Shown here piece by piece: positions 1 through 7,742 of a stretch of DNA of 24,120 nt. Position 1 is the first letter of the stretch, and the number at the start of each line of letters is the position of its first letter. Where the stretch lies: NCBI GenBank assembly GCA_910577655.1, contig CAJTOW010000067.1, forward strand, positions 1 through 24,120. The letters run 5' to 3'. Under the pieces are notes generated by a model, which had not been told where the DNA came from, did no database searches, and worked only from the letters and a program-made list of their open reading frames with translations. The DNA is from an uncultured Lachnospiraceae bacterium (GTDB taxonomy: Bacteria > Bacillota > Clostridia > Lachnospirales > Lachnospiraceae). The position numbers were made by a program, and so were the translations under genes.

Positions 1-57
1 AATATCCCGCGAAGTGGGACGTGCAGGTGCCGGGAATGAATTTTCAGACACGCTCTA
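1..57. repeat. Left copy of dispersed repeat (inverted relative to window end)
   Basis: Bases 9-57 match the reverse complement of 24007-24055 without gaps, with 4 mismatches in 49. The innermost 29 bases (29-57) are identical. Outside this, bases 1-8 match the complement of 24077-24084, so the left copy looks like the same element with 21 bp missing. The shared inner end reads TAGAGCGTGTCTGA and points into the window in both copies. The element therefore runs outward beyond the window. It could be a MITE, the terminal repeat of an insertion sequence, or a REP-like repeat; the sequence here does not decide. Confidence 0.85.
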
Positions 58-184
58 ACAGCAGACCCAGCTCATGCCGCAAATCCAGTCGTTCATCGGC
101 GCTTTCCATATAGTGCGGTTTTTCTTCCAGCTGCCGCAGCCTTTCGGCGGACAATCCCACACCATCATGCGGTGCCCCATAATC
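56..184 (-). pseudogene. Histidine kinase ATPase-domain remnant
   Basis: The minus strand encodes about 42 residues resembling the G1-to-G2 part of a HATPase_c domain: DGVGLSAERLRQL, then PHYM and RHELGLLL. Clostridial sensor kinases typically read DxGxGLs...L, PHYM, RHGLGLLLV in this order. The N box and everything upstream are absent. The reading frame stops (ERV, stop) inside the repeat at 9-57, so the G2 box is cut after GLLL. This is a dead fragment, not a functional kinase. The family call rests on motif order only. Confidence 0.6.
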
Positions 185-216
185 TATGCTTATGGATCCA
201 GATTGATTATTCGTAT

Positions 217-246
217 TTGTTCCAGGGAATCGGAGAATGCTATAAT
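217..246 (+). promoter_or_regulatory. Predicted promoter of the TRAP transporter operon
   Basis: TTGTTC (217-222), an 18-bp spacer and TATAAT (241-246), with TGC directly before the -10 hexamer (extended -10). It lies about 90 bp upstream of the binding-protein start, and no other good promoter is seen before the following genes. No operator was recognised. Confidence 0.6.
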
Positions 247-337
247 AAAAACGCAACAAAGACTGTTAATACAATGCAGCTATTGAGGAACATAATGAAT
301 GGCTGCGGCACAACAAAAAGGAGGAAGGAAAAGGACT

Positions 338-1414
338 ATGAAGAAGATTATGGGATTTGTTTTGGCGGGATGTCTGGCGGCAGGTTTGGTAGCATGCGGG
401 AAGTCACCGGAAGAAAATGGAGGATCCGTTACCAACGGGACTGTCCAGACGTCAGCCGAGGTGCCGGCTGCGAATCAGGAGGCAGAGCTGGTAATCCAGC
501 TGGGACATATTGATCCTGCCGCCAATGATCCATATCAGATGCTGGCTGAAGAATTTGCCGGTAAGGTATCAGAACTGTCCGGCGGGAAGATAGAAATTGA
601 TATATTATCGGATGCCCAGCTGGGGAGTGAGGCTTCCATGATTGAAGGCATGAAGCTGGGAACGATTGACTGCGCTATCATATCCAATTTCAGCTATAGC
701 TCCCATATTCCTGAGTTCTGCACATTTGATATGCCCTATTTATTTATGAATGAAGAGCAGGCAAGGGCTGTTATGGATGATAAAGATATCACGGGTGATC
801 TGATTGATCAGTTATATGATGAGTATGATGTAAAGATTCTGGCTTATGGAGAGGGCGGTTTCCGAAGTGTCATTGGTACAGTGAAGCCTATTAATACACC
901 AGACGATCTGGCTGGTATTAAGATACGTGTGCCAGGAAATGAAACCTACCTTGCTACATTTTCAGCCCTGAAGGCCAATCCGGTTTCTATGGCATCCAGT
1001 GAGTGCTACACGGGTCTCCAGCAGGGTACTATAGATGGTCTGGAACAGCCTATAGGCCCAATGTACAGCTACAAATCTTATGAGGTATGTGGTTATATCA
1101 GTCTGACAGAGCATCTGTATAATCCGATTAGTTTGACGGTTTCCAGATCTCTCTGGGAGAGTCTCGGTCAGGAGGAGCAGGGATGGCTCCAGGAGGCAGC
1201 AGAATATGCCAGGGATACCCAGAGAAGCCAGATGGAAGAATTTAATAAAGAACTGCTCCAGGCCATGTCTGATGAGAAGGGCGTTGCTGTCAATGAGGTG
1301 GAGGACAAAAATGCCTTCCGTGAATCAGTCCAGCCGGTTTATGATGATTATATTGCCAGGTTTGGTTCAGAGCGTCTGAACAAGATCGAAGCGCTGACCG
1401 GAACCTTGAAGTGA
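338..1414 (+). CDS. dctP: TRAP transporter substrate-binding lipoprotein (DctP family)
   Basis: Extracytoplasmic solute-binding protein of a tripartite ATP-independent periplasmic-type transporter; it captures an organic acid outside the membrane and hands it to the QM permease. The 358-residue product starts with MKKIMGFVLAG and has a lipobox LVAC with Cys20, so it is a lipid-anchored protein, as expected in a Gram-positive. The DctP core shows in IKIRVPGN, the conserved Arg region that usually binds the substrate carboxylate, and in GLQQGTIDGLE. The ATG at 338 is chosen over an upstream in-frame start because it begins the signal peptide and follows AGGAGG. The next gene begins 10 bp after the stop. 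The substrate cannot be read from the sequence; a carboxylate is likely from the family. Confidence 0.9.
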   Translation: MKKIMGFVLAGCLAAGLVACGKSPEENGGSVTNGTVQTSAEVPAANQEAELVIQLGHIDPAANDPYQMLAEEFAGKVSELSGGKIEIDILSDAQLGSEASMIEGMKLGTIDCAIISNFSYSSHIPEFCTFDMPYLFMNEEQARAVMDDKDITGDLIDQLYDEYDVKILAYGEGGFRSVIGTVKPINTPDDLAGIKIRVPGNETYLATFSALKANPVSMASSECYTGLQQGTIDGLEQPIGPMYSYKSYEVCGYISLTEHLYNPISLTVSRSLWESLGQEEQGWLQEAAEYARDTQRSQMEEFNKELLQAMSDEKGVAVNEVEDKNAFRESVQPVYDDYIARFGSERLNKIEALTGTLK

Positions 1415-1424
1415 GGAGGGACAT

Positions 1425-1916
1425 ATGCAACGGATTGTATCCAGGTTTTGCGATAGTATCAATAAACTCTATGAAGCGCTGGCACTGTTGCTTCTGGTAG
1501 CTATGACGCTGTCCCTGGCCCTGCAGGTTTTTACCCGCTACATTCTGGGAGCTTCCATGGCAGGTACAGAGGAATTTGCCCGGTATGCGTTTATCTGGGT
1601 GATTATGCTGGGTGCCAGCATTTGTACCCAAAATGGTGGCCACGCTACAGTAACCATATTGAATGACCAGCTCAGTGGAGCTTTAAAGGGGATTCACCAG
1701 ATTGTGATTGAGCTTCTGGTATTGCTGGCTTGTCTGGTATTGCTTCGCTACGGTTTTACTATGATCATGATTTCCTCTAAATCCCACACGCCCACTTTGG
1801 GAATCCCTACATCCATGGTCTATGGAGCGCTTCCGGCGGGGTGCGTAGGTATGATCAGCGGCACCATAAGCAATATTCTGGCCAGGATCGCGGCGGGGAA
1901 GGAGGAAACAGAATGA
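1425..1916 (+). CDS. dctQ: TRAP transporter small permease (DctQ family)
   Basis: Small membrane subunit of the TRAP transporter, 163 residues with four hydrophobic segments (about 18-38, 53-68, 88-110 and 128-150), the usual DctQ layout. The motif FARYAFIWVIMLGAS matches the conserved second segment of the family, and GHATV follows it. GAGGAGG lies about 5 bp upstream of the ATG. Its stop overlaps the next start by 4 bp (ATGA), indicating translational coupling with the large subunit. It is not fused to DctM, so this is a classic three-gene TRAP system. Confidence 0.9.
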   Translation: MQRIVSRFCDSINKLYEALALLLLVAMTLSLALQVFTRYILGASMAGTEEFARYAFIWVIMLGASICTQNGGHATVTILNDQLSGALKGIHQIVIELLVLLACLVLLRYGFTMIMISSKSHTPTLGIPTSMVYGALPAGCVGMISGTISNILARIAAGKEETE

Positions 1917-3208
1917 CTCAGGCTGCATTATTGCTGGGTATTATGGCCCTGCTGCTGGGATTTGGAGTGCCGGTAGCATTTTCCATAGGGCTTTCCAGTA
2001 TGTTTTTTCTGCTGGTCACAGAACTAAAGCCTATGGTGATCGTGGCACAAAGTTCAGTAAATGGAGTGGACAGCTTTACCATGCTGGCAATTCCTATGTT
2101 TACCCTTGCAGGTTATCTGATGGAATCCAGTGGGATGTCCAAGCGTCTGGTAAATTGTATGGAAAAACTTCTGGGGGGCTTTGTGGGCGGCGTGGGTACG
2201 GTTACGATTGTATGTTGTGCGATCTTTGCCGCCCTTACCGGTTCTGGTCCTGCTACGGTCACAGCCATCGGCTGTATCATGCTTCCGGCTATGCTTAATT
2301 CCGGTTATACCAGAGGTGAAACAGGGGCTATGCTTTCGGCGGCGGGGGCTCTGGGGCCGATTATTCCGCCAAGCATCTGCATGATTGTGTATGGCTCCAC
2401 GATGAGTGTGGCAGTACCGGATCTGTTCCTGGCAGCAGTTACGCCAGGAATACTGCTTGCGCTTGCGATGGTGATCACAAATATGGTTTTGAGTAAAAGA
2501 AAGACGAGGAAACTGACGTCTGATCCAGAAAAGACAAAAGAACATTACACAAGGACCGAGATTCTGCAGGCTGTGGTGCAGGCGCTCCCTACATTGTTTC
2601 TGCCGGTTATCATTCTGGGAGGAATTTATTCCGGTATTTTCACTCCTACAGAAGTGGCGGTGGTAGCTGTATTTTATACTATATTCTGGGGTATGGTTTA
2701 TCGGGAAATGCAGTTTGGGGATGTGATACTCTCCCTGAAGCGGACAGTTTCCACTACAGGAATGGTTATGTTTATTATGGCCATGGCAGCAATCTTCACG
2801 TTTCTTTTGAACACCGCCAGGATTCCGGTGGTTATTGCAAGATCCATTGTACCGTATCTCAATAATCCATATGTATTTATGGTTCTGATGATTATTTTGC
2901 TGCTGATTGCAGGATGTATTATGGAGGTACTGTCCCTGGTAGTGATTCTGGCACCGATTCTGGTACCGATTGGGCTTCAGCTTGGGCTTGACCCGATTCA
3001 TCTTGGCGTTACATTCTGTATCACATTAGTGATTGGACTGGCGACACCGCCTTTTGGGATGAATCTGTTTACCGCCTGCGCAGTCTGTGACACACCATTT
3101 GTGGAGATTGTGAAAGGGGTATGGCCCTATCTGATTGCCATGGTTATTACGATCCTGCTGATTGCATTTGTACCTCAGCTCTCTTTGTTTCTTCCGGGGA
3201 TTTTATAG
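1913..3208 (+). CDS. dctM: TRAP transporter large permease (DctM family)
   Basis: Transport channel subunit of the TRAP system, 431 residues and strongly hydrophobic throughout, with roughly twelve predicted membrane segments. Family signatures are visible: MLAIPMFTLAGYLME near residues 50-70, TGSGPATVTAIG near 115, and AAGALGPIIPPSICMIVYG near 145-165. The start at 1913 is selected because it overlaps the dctQ stop and follows GGAGG, whereas a longer frame from 1841 adds a charged, unconserved N-terminus. With DctP and DctQ it should drive Na+-dependent uptake of an anion such as a carboxylate, as known for the family. Confidence 0.93.
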   Translation: MTQAALLLGIMALLLGFGVPVAFSIGLSSMFFLLVTELKPMVIVAQSSVNGVDSFTMLAIPMFTLAGYLMESSGMSKRLVNCMEKLLGGFVGGVGTVTIVCCAIFAALTGSGPATVTAIGCIMLPAMLNSGYTRGETGAMLSAAGALGPIIPPSICMIVYGSTMSVAVPDLFLAAVTPGILLALAMVITNMVLSKRKTRKLTSDPEKTKEHYTRTEILQAVVQALPTLFLPVIILGGIYSGIFTPTEVAVVAVFYTIFWGMVYREMQFGDVILSLKRTVSTTGMVMFIMAMAAIFTFLLNTARIPVVIARSIVPYLNNPYVFMVLMIILLLIAGCIMEVLSLVVILAPILVPIGLQLGLDPIHLGVTFCITLVIGLATPPFGMNLFTACAVCDTPFVEIVKGVWPYLIAMVITILLIAFVPQLSLFLPGIL

Positions 3209-3258
3209 AATATGGGTTTGTGCAGTGCTTTTCTGGCTTATCCAGGTTAGGAGGATAT

Positions 3259-4107
3259 ATGGATAAAGTTTCATTAAAAGGTGTCGTGGAAGTCCATGTC
3301 CATGCAAAACCGGATCTGTATCCCAGGTCTTATTCGGATATGGAACTCATGGAAGCGGGTGTGCGGGCCAGGGCAAAGGCGATTGTGGTGAAATGGCATT
3401 ACGGAACTACGGCGGCTCGGGCCGCTCTGTGCAACGAAGTGTGCCGGCGGCTGCATCCGGAGTCAGAGCTGACAATGTATGGAAGTATTGTCCTGAACAA
3501 GCCTGCGGGTGGGATCAATCCGGCGGCGGTAGAGACTTCCCTGAAGTTGGGGGCGCGAATTGTCTGGATGCCGACGATGGATTCACGAAATGAACGGAGG
3601 CTGAAGGGATACCAGGATGGGATTGTGTGTGCGGAACATGGGCGCGTGACAGAGCCGGTGAAAGAGGTCCTGCGCATGATCCGGGAATATGATGTGGTAC
3701 TGGCAACAGGGCATCTGGACATGGAAGAAGGCAGGGCAGTTATTGAGGCCGCAAAGAATGCAGGGGTGCAGAGGATTCTGGTGGATCACCCAGAGTACTG
3801 GGTGACACGGACCGGGCTGGAAGAGCAGGAAAGACTCGTCCGGGATTATGATGTATGTATTGGGCGGTATTTCGCCCAGCCCATGCCGGATGGGAGCTTT
3901 CATGTGAATCTTTCGGAGAATCTGGAGTGCTATCAAAAGCTTGGCCCGGATCATATGATTATCTCTACCGACGGAGGCCAGCTTGCGAATCCCCCCTGGG
4001 AAGATGCCATGGAGCGTTACATGCAGTACTTTGCGGATAATGGGGTTCCCATGGAGCATATAGACTATATGTCAAAGGAGCTTCCGGCAAAGCTGCTTGG
4101 AATCTGA
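3259..4107 (+). CDS. DUF6282 family protein, probable metal-dependent hydrolase
   Basis: 282-residue cytosolic protein resembling the DUF6282 family, whose reaction is not established. The order of likely metal ligands resembles an amidohydrolase/PHP-type TIM barrel: HVH (13 and 15), KWH (45-47), GH (152), DHPEYW (H177) and STDGG (D238). The start at 3259 follows AGGAGG; a frame extending back to 3121 overlaps dctM and reads as junk. It sits 50 bp after the transporter and just before an alpha/beta hydrolase, which suggests it acts on the imported substrate, for example as an amidase or lactonase. That role is inference; the family call is moderately secure. Confidence 0.7.
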   Translation: MDKVSLKGVVEVHVHAKPDLYPRSYSDMELMEAGVRARAKAIVVKWHYGTTAARAALCNEVCRRLHPESELTMYGSIVLNKPAGGINPAAVETSLKLGARIVWMPTMDSRNERRLKGYQDGIVCAEHGRVTEPVKEVLRMIREYDVVLATGHLDMEEGRAVIEAAKNAGVQRILVDHPEYWVTRTGLEEQERLVRDYDVCIGRYFAQPMPDGSFHVNLSENLECYQKLGPDHMIISTDGGQLANPPWEDAMERYMQYFADNGVPMEHIDYMSKELPAKLLGI

Positions 4108-4155
4108 AAATGTGGTAGCTTTGAGAAAAAAGGCAGCAGAAAAGAGAAGATTGGT

Positions 4156-4950
4156 ATGGAAGAGAAAAATATGTTAAACTATATAGGAACCTTGTACAGC
4201 GGAGAGCCGACGGTGCTGTTCATTCCAGGTGCTATGACAACCCCACATGTATTTGACGGACTTGCCAATTACCTGCCTTGTCAGTCGGCTATTATTGACT
4301 GGAATCATTCCAGCGGCCCATGGACGGTTGAGGCAGTTGGGAAGAAAGTGCTAAGTCTTATCGGCCAGCTGCATCTGGGACCAGTGGTGCTGGCAGGGTA
4401 TTCCTGGGGTGGTGTTGTAAGCATTGCCGCAGCAATCGATGATAAGGAACAGAGAATCGCAGGACTTATGATTGCAGATACCGGAGCATGTGCGGTGGGA
4501 CATGGTGACCCGACCTTTCCGGCCAGACTGGAAAAAAGCTGGCCGGACCGGGATCTGTTTTGGACATTCAGTAAAAGGTGTTTTGCGCGTCCTGTTACCA
4601 GGGGGCTTTACCAGCAGCTGGAGGCTTATGCCATGACTTTGAAGAAAGATACAGTATGTCAGGCGGCTTATTCGGTGCGGGAAAGTGATTTCCGGAACCA
4701 GCTGGGCCAGATCACATGTCCGGTACAGATCCTTCATGGTCTCAGAGACCAGAGCCGGTCTATGGAGCACGCCCAACTGTTAGCTGAAAAGATACAGAAT
4801 TCCGAACTGTTCTGGCTGGACTGTGGGCATACCCCCATGGTGGAGGTTCATGAAGAATATTTGCAAAAGCTACTGTATTTTATACATAAAATACAGTTGG
4901 TAGAGGATATTCAGGCCTGGGATGTGCTTGGAGCCGGAGAACTGGTATAG
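4156..4950 (+). CDS. Alpha/beta hydrolase
   Basis: 264-residue alpha/beta-hydrolase-fold enzyme without signal peptide. The nucleophile elbow is GYSWGG with Ser83, the acid is probably Asp198 in HGLRDQS, and the base is His225 in CGHTP. The oxyanion strand appears as LFIPGAMTTPHVF near 21-33. Substrates of this superfamily are esters, lactones, thioesters or C-C bonds, and the sequence does not separate these. It lies in the TRAP/DUF6282 cluster with a 48-bp gap, so it probably processes the same compound. The ribosome binding site is weak (GAGAAG); an in-frame ATG at 4171 is an alternative start. Confidence 0.8.
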   Translation: MEEKNMLNYIGTLYSGEPTVLFIPGAMTTPHVFDGLANYLPCQSAIIDWNHSSGPWTVEAVGKKVLSLIGQLHLGPVVLAGYSWGGVVSIAAAIDDKEQRIAGLMIADTGACAVGHGDPTFPARLEKSWPDRDLFWTFSKRCFARPVTRGLYQQLEAYAMTLKKDTVCQAAYSVRESDFRNQLGQITCPVQILHGLRDQSRSMEHAQLLAEKIQNSELFWLDCGHTPMVEVHEEYLQKLLYFIHKIQLVEDIQAWDVLGAGELV

Positions 4951-5051
4951 CTGGTACAGTTTGGGGCAGGGATGTGTCTGGAGATTTGCAGAGAGTTAGC
5001 CGCCATAAGGTGTCAAGGGCCGTTTTAATGCTGAATGAGGAGGCGAAAACT

Positions 5052-5999
5052 ATGGAGATGAAGGAATTCCGTACACTACTGGAGATTGAAAAGGTAGGTA
5101 GTATTTCTCTCGCCGCCAAATCATTGTATATATCCCAGCCCGGACTGAGCCAGTTCCTCCATAGCTATGAACGGGAGATAGGATTCGTCATTTTTGAACG
5201 GGTTCCCCAGGGCGTACGCCCAACCGTCAAGGGCCGGGATTATCTGGCACTGATTCGTTCTCTTGTGGAGCAATATGATACCGGATTGGCAGAGCTGAAG
5301 GGGGGCCGACAGAGGGGAATCCGTTTTGGTATTGGAGATCAGAGAGGAGCATTGCTTATCCCTGTGATTATGTCCAGACTGAACGGTCTGTATCCGGAAT
5401 TCCGGCTGGAGATCAATGATACCATTAGTTCGAGAGACAGACTGCTGGCAGCATTGAAGGATGATATTGTAGACGCGGCATGTACAACAATTATTAATGA
5501 AGATTACCGGACCGTAGATGGGATCTGGATTTATCCGCTGGTAAGGGAAGAAATCATGCTTTTGATACCCAGGAATCATGATATCATGGACAAGCTTCAG
5601 ATCAATGCAGATGGGCTGTACTGGATAGAGCCGAAGGAATTGTGCAATCAGACATATATATTGTGCGATCATAAACGTGAGATTCGAAAAATGAGTGATC
5701 AGATATTCTGGAATTTAAATATCACAAATGTGAATATTTTGCAAAGCAGCACCAGCCTGTTTACTGTGATTAACTCCTGCCAGAATTGTAATGCCTTGAC
5801 CTTTTCTCCATGGGAGTATGTTTGTGACCGTACAGACTGTGTGAAAGCTTCTCTGGGAAAAGAAGGCGTTTTCTGGACCCATATCCTGATGGCACGTCTG
5901 AGTGTGTTTCAGGCAGATGAGCTGGAACTGTTGAAACGGATCCTCCGGGAGAGTCTGATTACAGATATGAAGAATCGTCATGTGTCTGTAATTGAGTGA
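5052..5999 (+). CDS. LysR family transcriptional regulator
   Basis: 315-residue LysR-type regulator. The N-terminal winged helix-turn-helix is clear: FRTLLEIEKVGSISLAAKSL, then SQPGLSQ and GFVIFER (residues about 5-55), followed by a periplasmic-binding-protein-like effector domain from about 90. The ATG at 5052 follows GAGGAGG by 8 bp; an upstream in-frame ATG at 4974 lacks a good site and adds residues unlike the family. It is codirectional and about 100 bp behind the alpha/beta hydrolase rather than divergent, so it may be part of the same transcript and control the TRAP/hydrolase cluster. The effector is unknown. A cysteine pair near 250 (CQNC) is uncommon in this family. Confidence 0.88.
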   Translation: MEMKEFRTLLEIEKVGSISLAAKSLYISQPGLSQFLHSYEREIGFVIFERVPQGVRPTVKGRDYLALIRSLVEQYDTGLAELKGGRQRGIRFGIGDQRGALLIPVIMSRLNGLYPEFRLEINDTISSRDRLLAALKDDIVDAACTTIINEDYRTVDGIWIYPLVREEIMLLIPRNHDIMDKLQINADGLYWIEPKELCNQTYILCDHKREIRKMSDQIFWNLNITNVNILQSSTSLFTVINSCQNCNALTFSPWEYVCDRTDCVKASLGKEGVFWTHILMARLSVFQADELELLKRILRESLITDMKNRHVSVIE

Positions 6000-6033
6000 G
6001 ACTGTATATATTCTGTATTTTTTTGAAAGGGCT

Positions 6034-6068
6034 GTGGGAAAATAATATTTGTTTTCCCACGTTTTTTT
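6034..6068 (+). terminator. Rho-independent terminator after the LysR gene
   Basis: Perfect 9-bp stem GTGGGAAAA/TTTTCCCAC with a short AT-rich loop, followed directly by GTTTTTTT. It ends the TRAP-LysR cluster. Confidence 0.8.
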
Positions 6069-6147
6069 GCCCCGTAAACTGTTACTAAACTATCAGAATT
6101 CTGAAATAGAAATTTCACATAATCTTCATACAAACCAGGATAATCTG

Positions 6148-6156
6148 TGCTATAAT
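6148..6156 (+). promoter_or_regulatory. Predicted extended -10 promoter of the subtilase gene
   Basis: TGCTATAAT at 6148-6156 is an extended -10 element. No good TTGACA-like box is present; CATACA at an 18-bp distance is the best candidate. The resulting leader of about 170 bases contains the palindromic repeat at 6214-6244. Confidence 0.45.
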
Positions 6157-6213
6157 GGGAACACTTGTCAAACTGGAGATATATAGACAGTCAGAATGCG
6201 TTGGAACATGCTT

Positions 6214-6244
6214 GCAGCGGTTCAGGAGGGATCTGAACGGTTAC
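6214..6244. repeat. 31-bp palindromic repeat, copy 1
   Basis: Imperfect palindrome with arms GCAGCGGTTCAG and CTGAACGGTTAC. It aligns over its full 31 bases with the copy at 7692-7722, with 6 differences. It lies in the untranslated leader of the subtilase gene and would form a hairpin in the mRNA. Confidence 0.65.
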
Positions 6245-6334
6245 AGATGACTTTGTGAGCCATTAGTTCCGCCGGGAAGGAATGGGGCGCTGGTGCAAGA
6301 CTTTTTAACATATTCTGTTGGAAGGAGTATGAAG

Positions 6335-7612
6335 ATGAGTTATAGAAACTGGATATTGCCGCTGGCATTGGCAGGGCTTTGTATTGCGGTGCCGGTGGCA
6401 TATAGGATAGAGACGGACGCGGCTTCTGGTTATACCTTCGCGGCCCGGGTCTATGGCCCGGGCGTGGACAATCTCTCGGCCAGCGATCCATATGCCCGCT
6501 ATCAGTGGGGCTTGAGAAATGACGGGGAGCTCCAGTACCTGGAGGTAGTCAATAAGTTCCGGGACAGCAATCCCAGTCTGGCCAGCCGTATCGACATAGC
6601 CAATAAGCTGGGGATTCCCGCGCCGGTGGCAGGGCCGGATGCCTATGAGGTGGAAACCACAGATTCTGTGGAAGGCATTGACATCAATATCCGTCCTGCC
6701 TGGGATCTGTATGACAGCAGTACACAGGAGCACCGTCCGGTGATCGTGGCGGTGCTGGATACAGGGATTGACATCACCCACCCGGAGCTTAAGGACGCAA
6801 TCTGGGTGAATGAAGATGAGATCCCGGAGGATGGTATTGACAACGACGGCAACGGCTATGTGGATGATGTGTCTGGCTGGAACTTCTTTGATAATACCAA
6901 CAAGATATCCGCAGGAAGAGATGCGGATCACGGTACCCATGCGGCCGGTACTATCGCGGCCCTGCGAAAAGGGCTGGGAATAGCTGGAATCGCTGACCAG
7001 AAGTATGTTAAGATCATGCCGGTGCAGGTGCTGGGAACCACCTTCGGAATCGGGGAAGAGGGCGCCGTGATCGAGGCGATCCGGTATGCAGAGGCTAATG
7101 GGGCTACCATCTGCAACCTGAGCTTCGGCACGGAGGTATATTACCCCAATCTGGAGCAGGTAATGCGGGAATCGAAAATGCTGTTTGTAGTCTCCGCGGG
7201 CAATGGCGACGCAGAGGGTAATGGGGTGAATATTGATGAGGGGAAGCTGATGGACTATCCCGCTTCCTTTCATCTGCCCAATGTGATCTCCGTGGCCAAC
7301 CTGATGTTTGACGGAAATCTGGCCAAGAGCTCCAACTATGGGGCAGGATCCGTGGATATCGCGGCTCCGGGAACCTATATCGTCAGCACTATCTCCCATG
7401 GGGGCTATGGCTTTATGACCGGAACCTCCATGTCCGCGCCTATGGTGACCGGAGTGGCGGCTATGCTGTATTCTTACCGTAAGGATTTGACTCTCCAGGA
7501 TGTGAAACGGATCATCCTGGCATCGGTCAGGAAGCTGGAGGGAATGGAAGGGAAGCTGTCCAGCGGCGGAATACTGGACGCATATGGAGCCTTAACTTAT
7601 GGATTGGAATGA
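6335..7612 (+). CDS. Subtilisin-like serine protease (S8 family)
   Basis: 425-residue subtilase. The catalytic triad is complete: Asp142 in VAVLDTGID, His199 in DHGTHAAGT and Ser365 in GTSMSAP. The oxyanion Asn lies in VVSAGNG. A hydrophobic segment at residues 6-24 is a signal peptide or anchor, and the stretch of about 110 residues before the catalytic domain probably acts as a propeptide; the product is inferred to be exported. The DNDGNGYVDD stretch resembles a calcium-binding loop of many secreted subtilases. ATG at 6335 is chosen because GGAG lies 7 bp upstream; the ATG at 6329 is too close to it. The gene has its own promoter and is convergent with the carboxypeptidase gene. The physiological substrate is unknown. 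Confidence 0.9.
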   Translation: MSYRNWILPLALAGLCIAVPVAYRIETDAASGYTFAARVYGPGVDNLSASDPYARYQWGLRNDGELQYLEVVNKFRDSNPSLASRIDIANKLGIPAPVAGPDAYEVETTDSVEGIDINIRPAWDLYDSSTQEHRPVIVAVLDTGIDITHPELKDAIWVNEDEIPEDGIDNDGNGYVDDVSGWNFFDNTNKISAGRDADHGTHAAGTIAALRKGLGIAGIADQKYVKIMPVQVLGTTFGIGEEGAVIEAIRYAEANGATICNLSFGTEVYYPNLEQVMRESKMLFVVSAGNGDAEGNGVNIDEGKLMDYPASFHLPNVISVANLMFDGNLAKSSNYGAGSVDIAAPGTYIVSTISHGGYGFMTGTSMSAPMVTGVAAMLYSYRKDLTLQDVKRIILASVRKLEGMEGKLSSGGILDAYGALTYGLE

Positions 7613-7618
7613 AAAATG

Positions 7619-7669
7619 TACGCCTGATCAGAAAGGGATTTCCAGGAAATCCCTTTCTGATCAGGCGTA
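7619..7669. terminator. Bidirectional terminator, 23-bp perfect inverted repeat
   Basis: Arms 7619-7641 and 7647-7669 are perfectly complementary over 23 bp, with the 5-base loop CCAGG. The A-rich left flank and T-containing right flank are weak tracts on each strand. It begins 7 bp after the subtilase stop and lies between two convergent genes, so it most likely terminates both. Confidence 0.75.
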
Positions 7670-7691
7670 TCTTGTGTTCTGGTAAAAGAAC

Positions 7692-7722
7692 GTAACAGTT
7701 CAGGGGGTATCTGAACTGTTAC
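7692..7722. repeat. 31-bp palindromic repeat, copy 2
   Basis: Perfect 12-bp arms GTAACAGTTCAG and CTGAACTGTTAC around a 7-base centre. It is the best-conserved member of a family also seen at 6214-6244 and 15506-15535, with a half copy at 13640-13651. Confidence 0.75.
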
Positions 7723-7742
7723 AAAAGAACTGCAATCAGGCG

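Noticed and set aside
2054..3001. 315-residue open frame on the minus strand opposite dctM
   Set aside because: Its translation is rich in His, Asn, Gln and Arg with no domain, and it is a mirror of a clear membrane protein gene.
6305..7399. 364-residue open frame opposite the subtilase
   Set aside because: The + strand frame has a full catalytic triad, signal segment and ribosome binding site; the opposite frame shows no motif or start signal.
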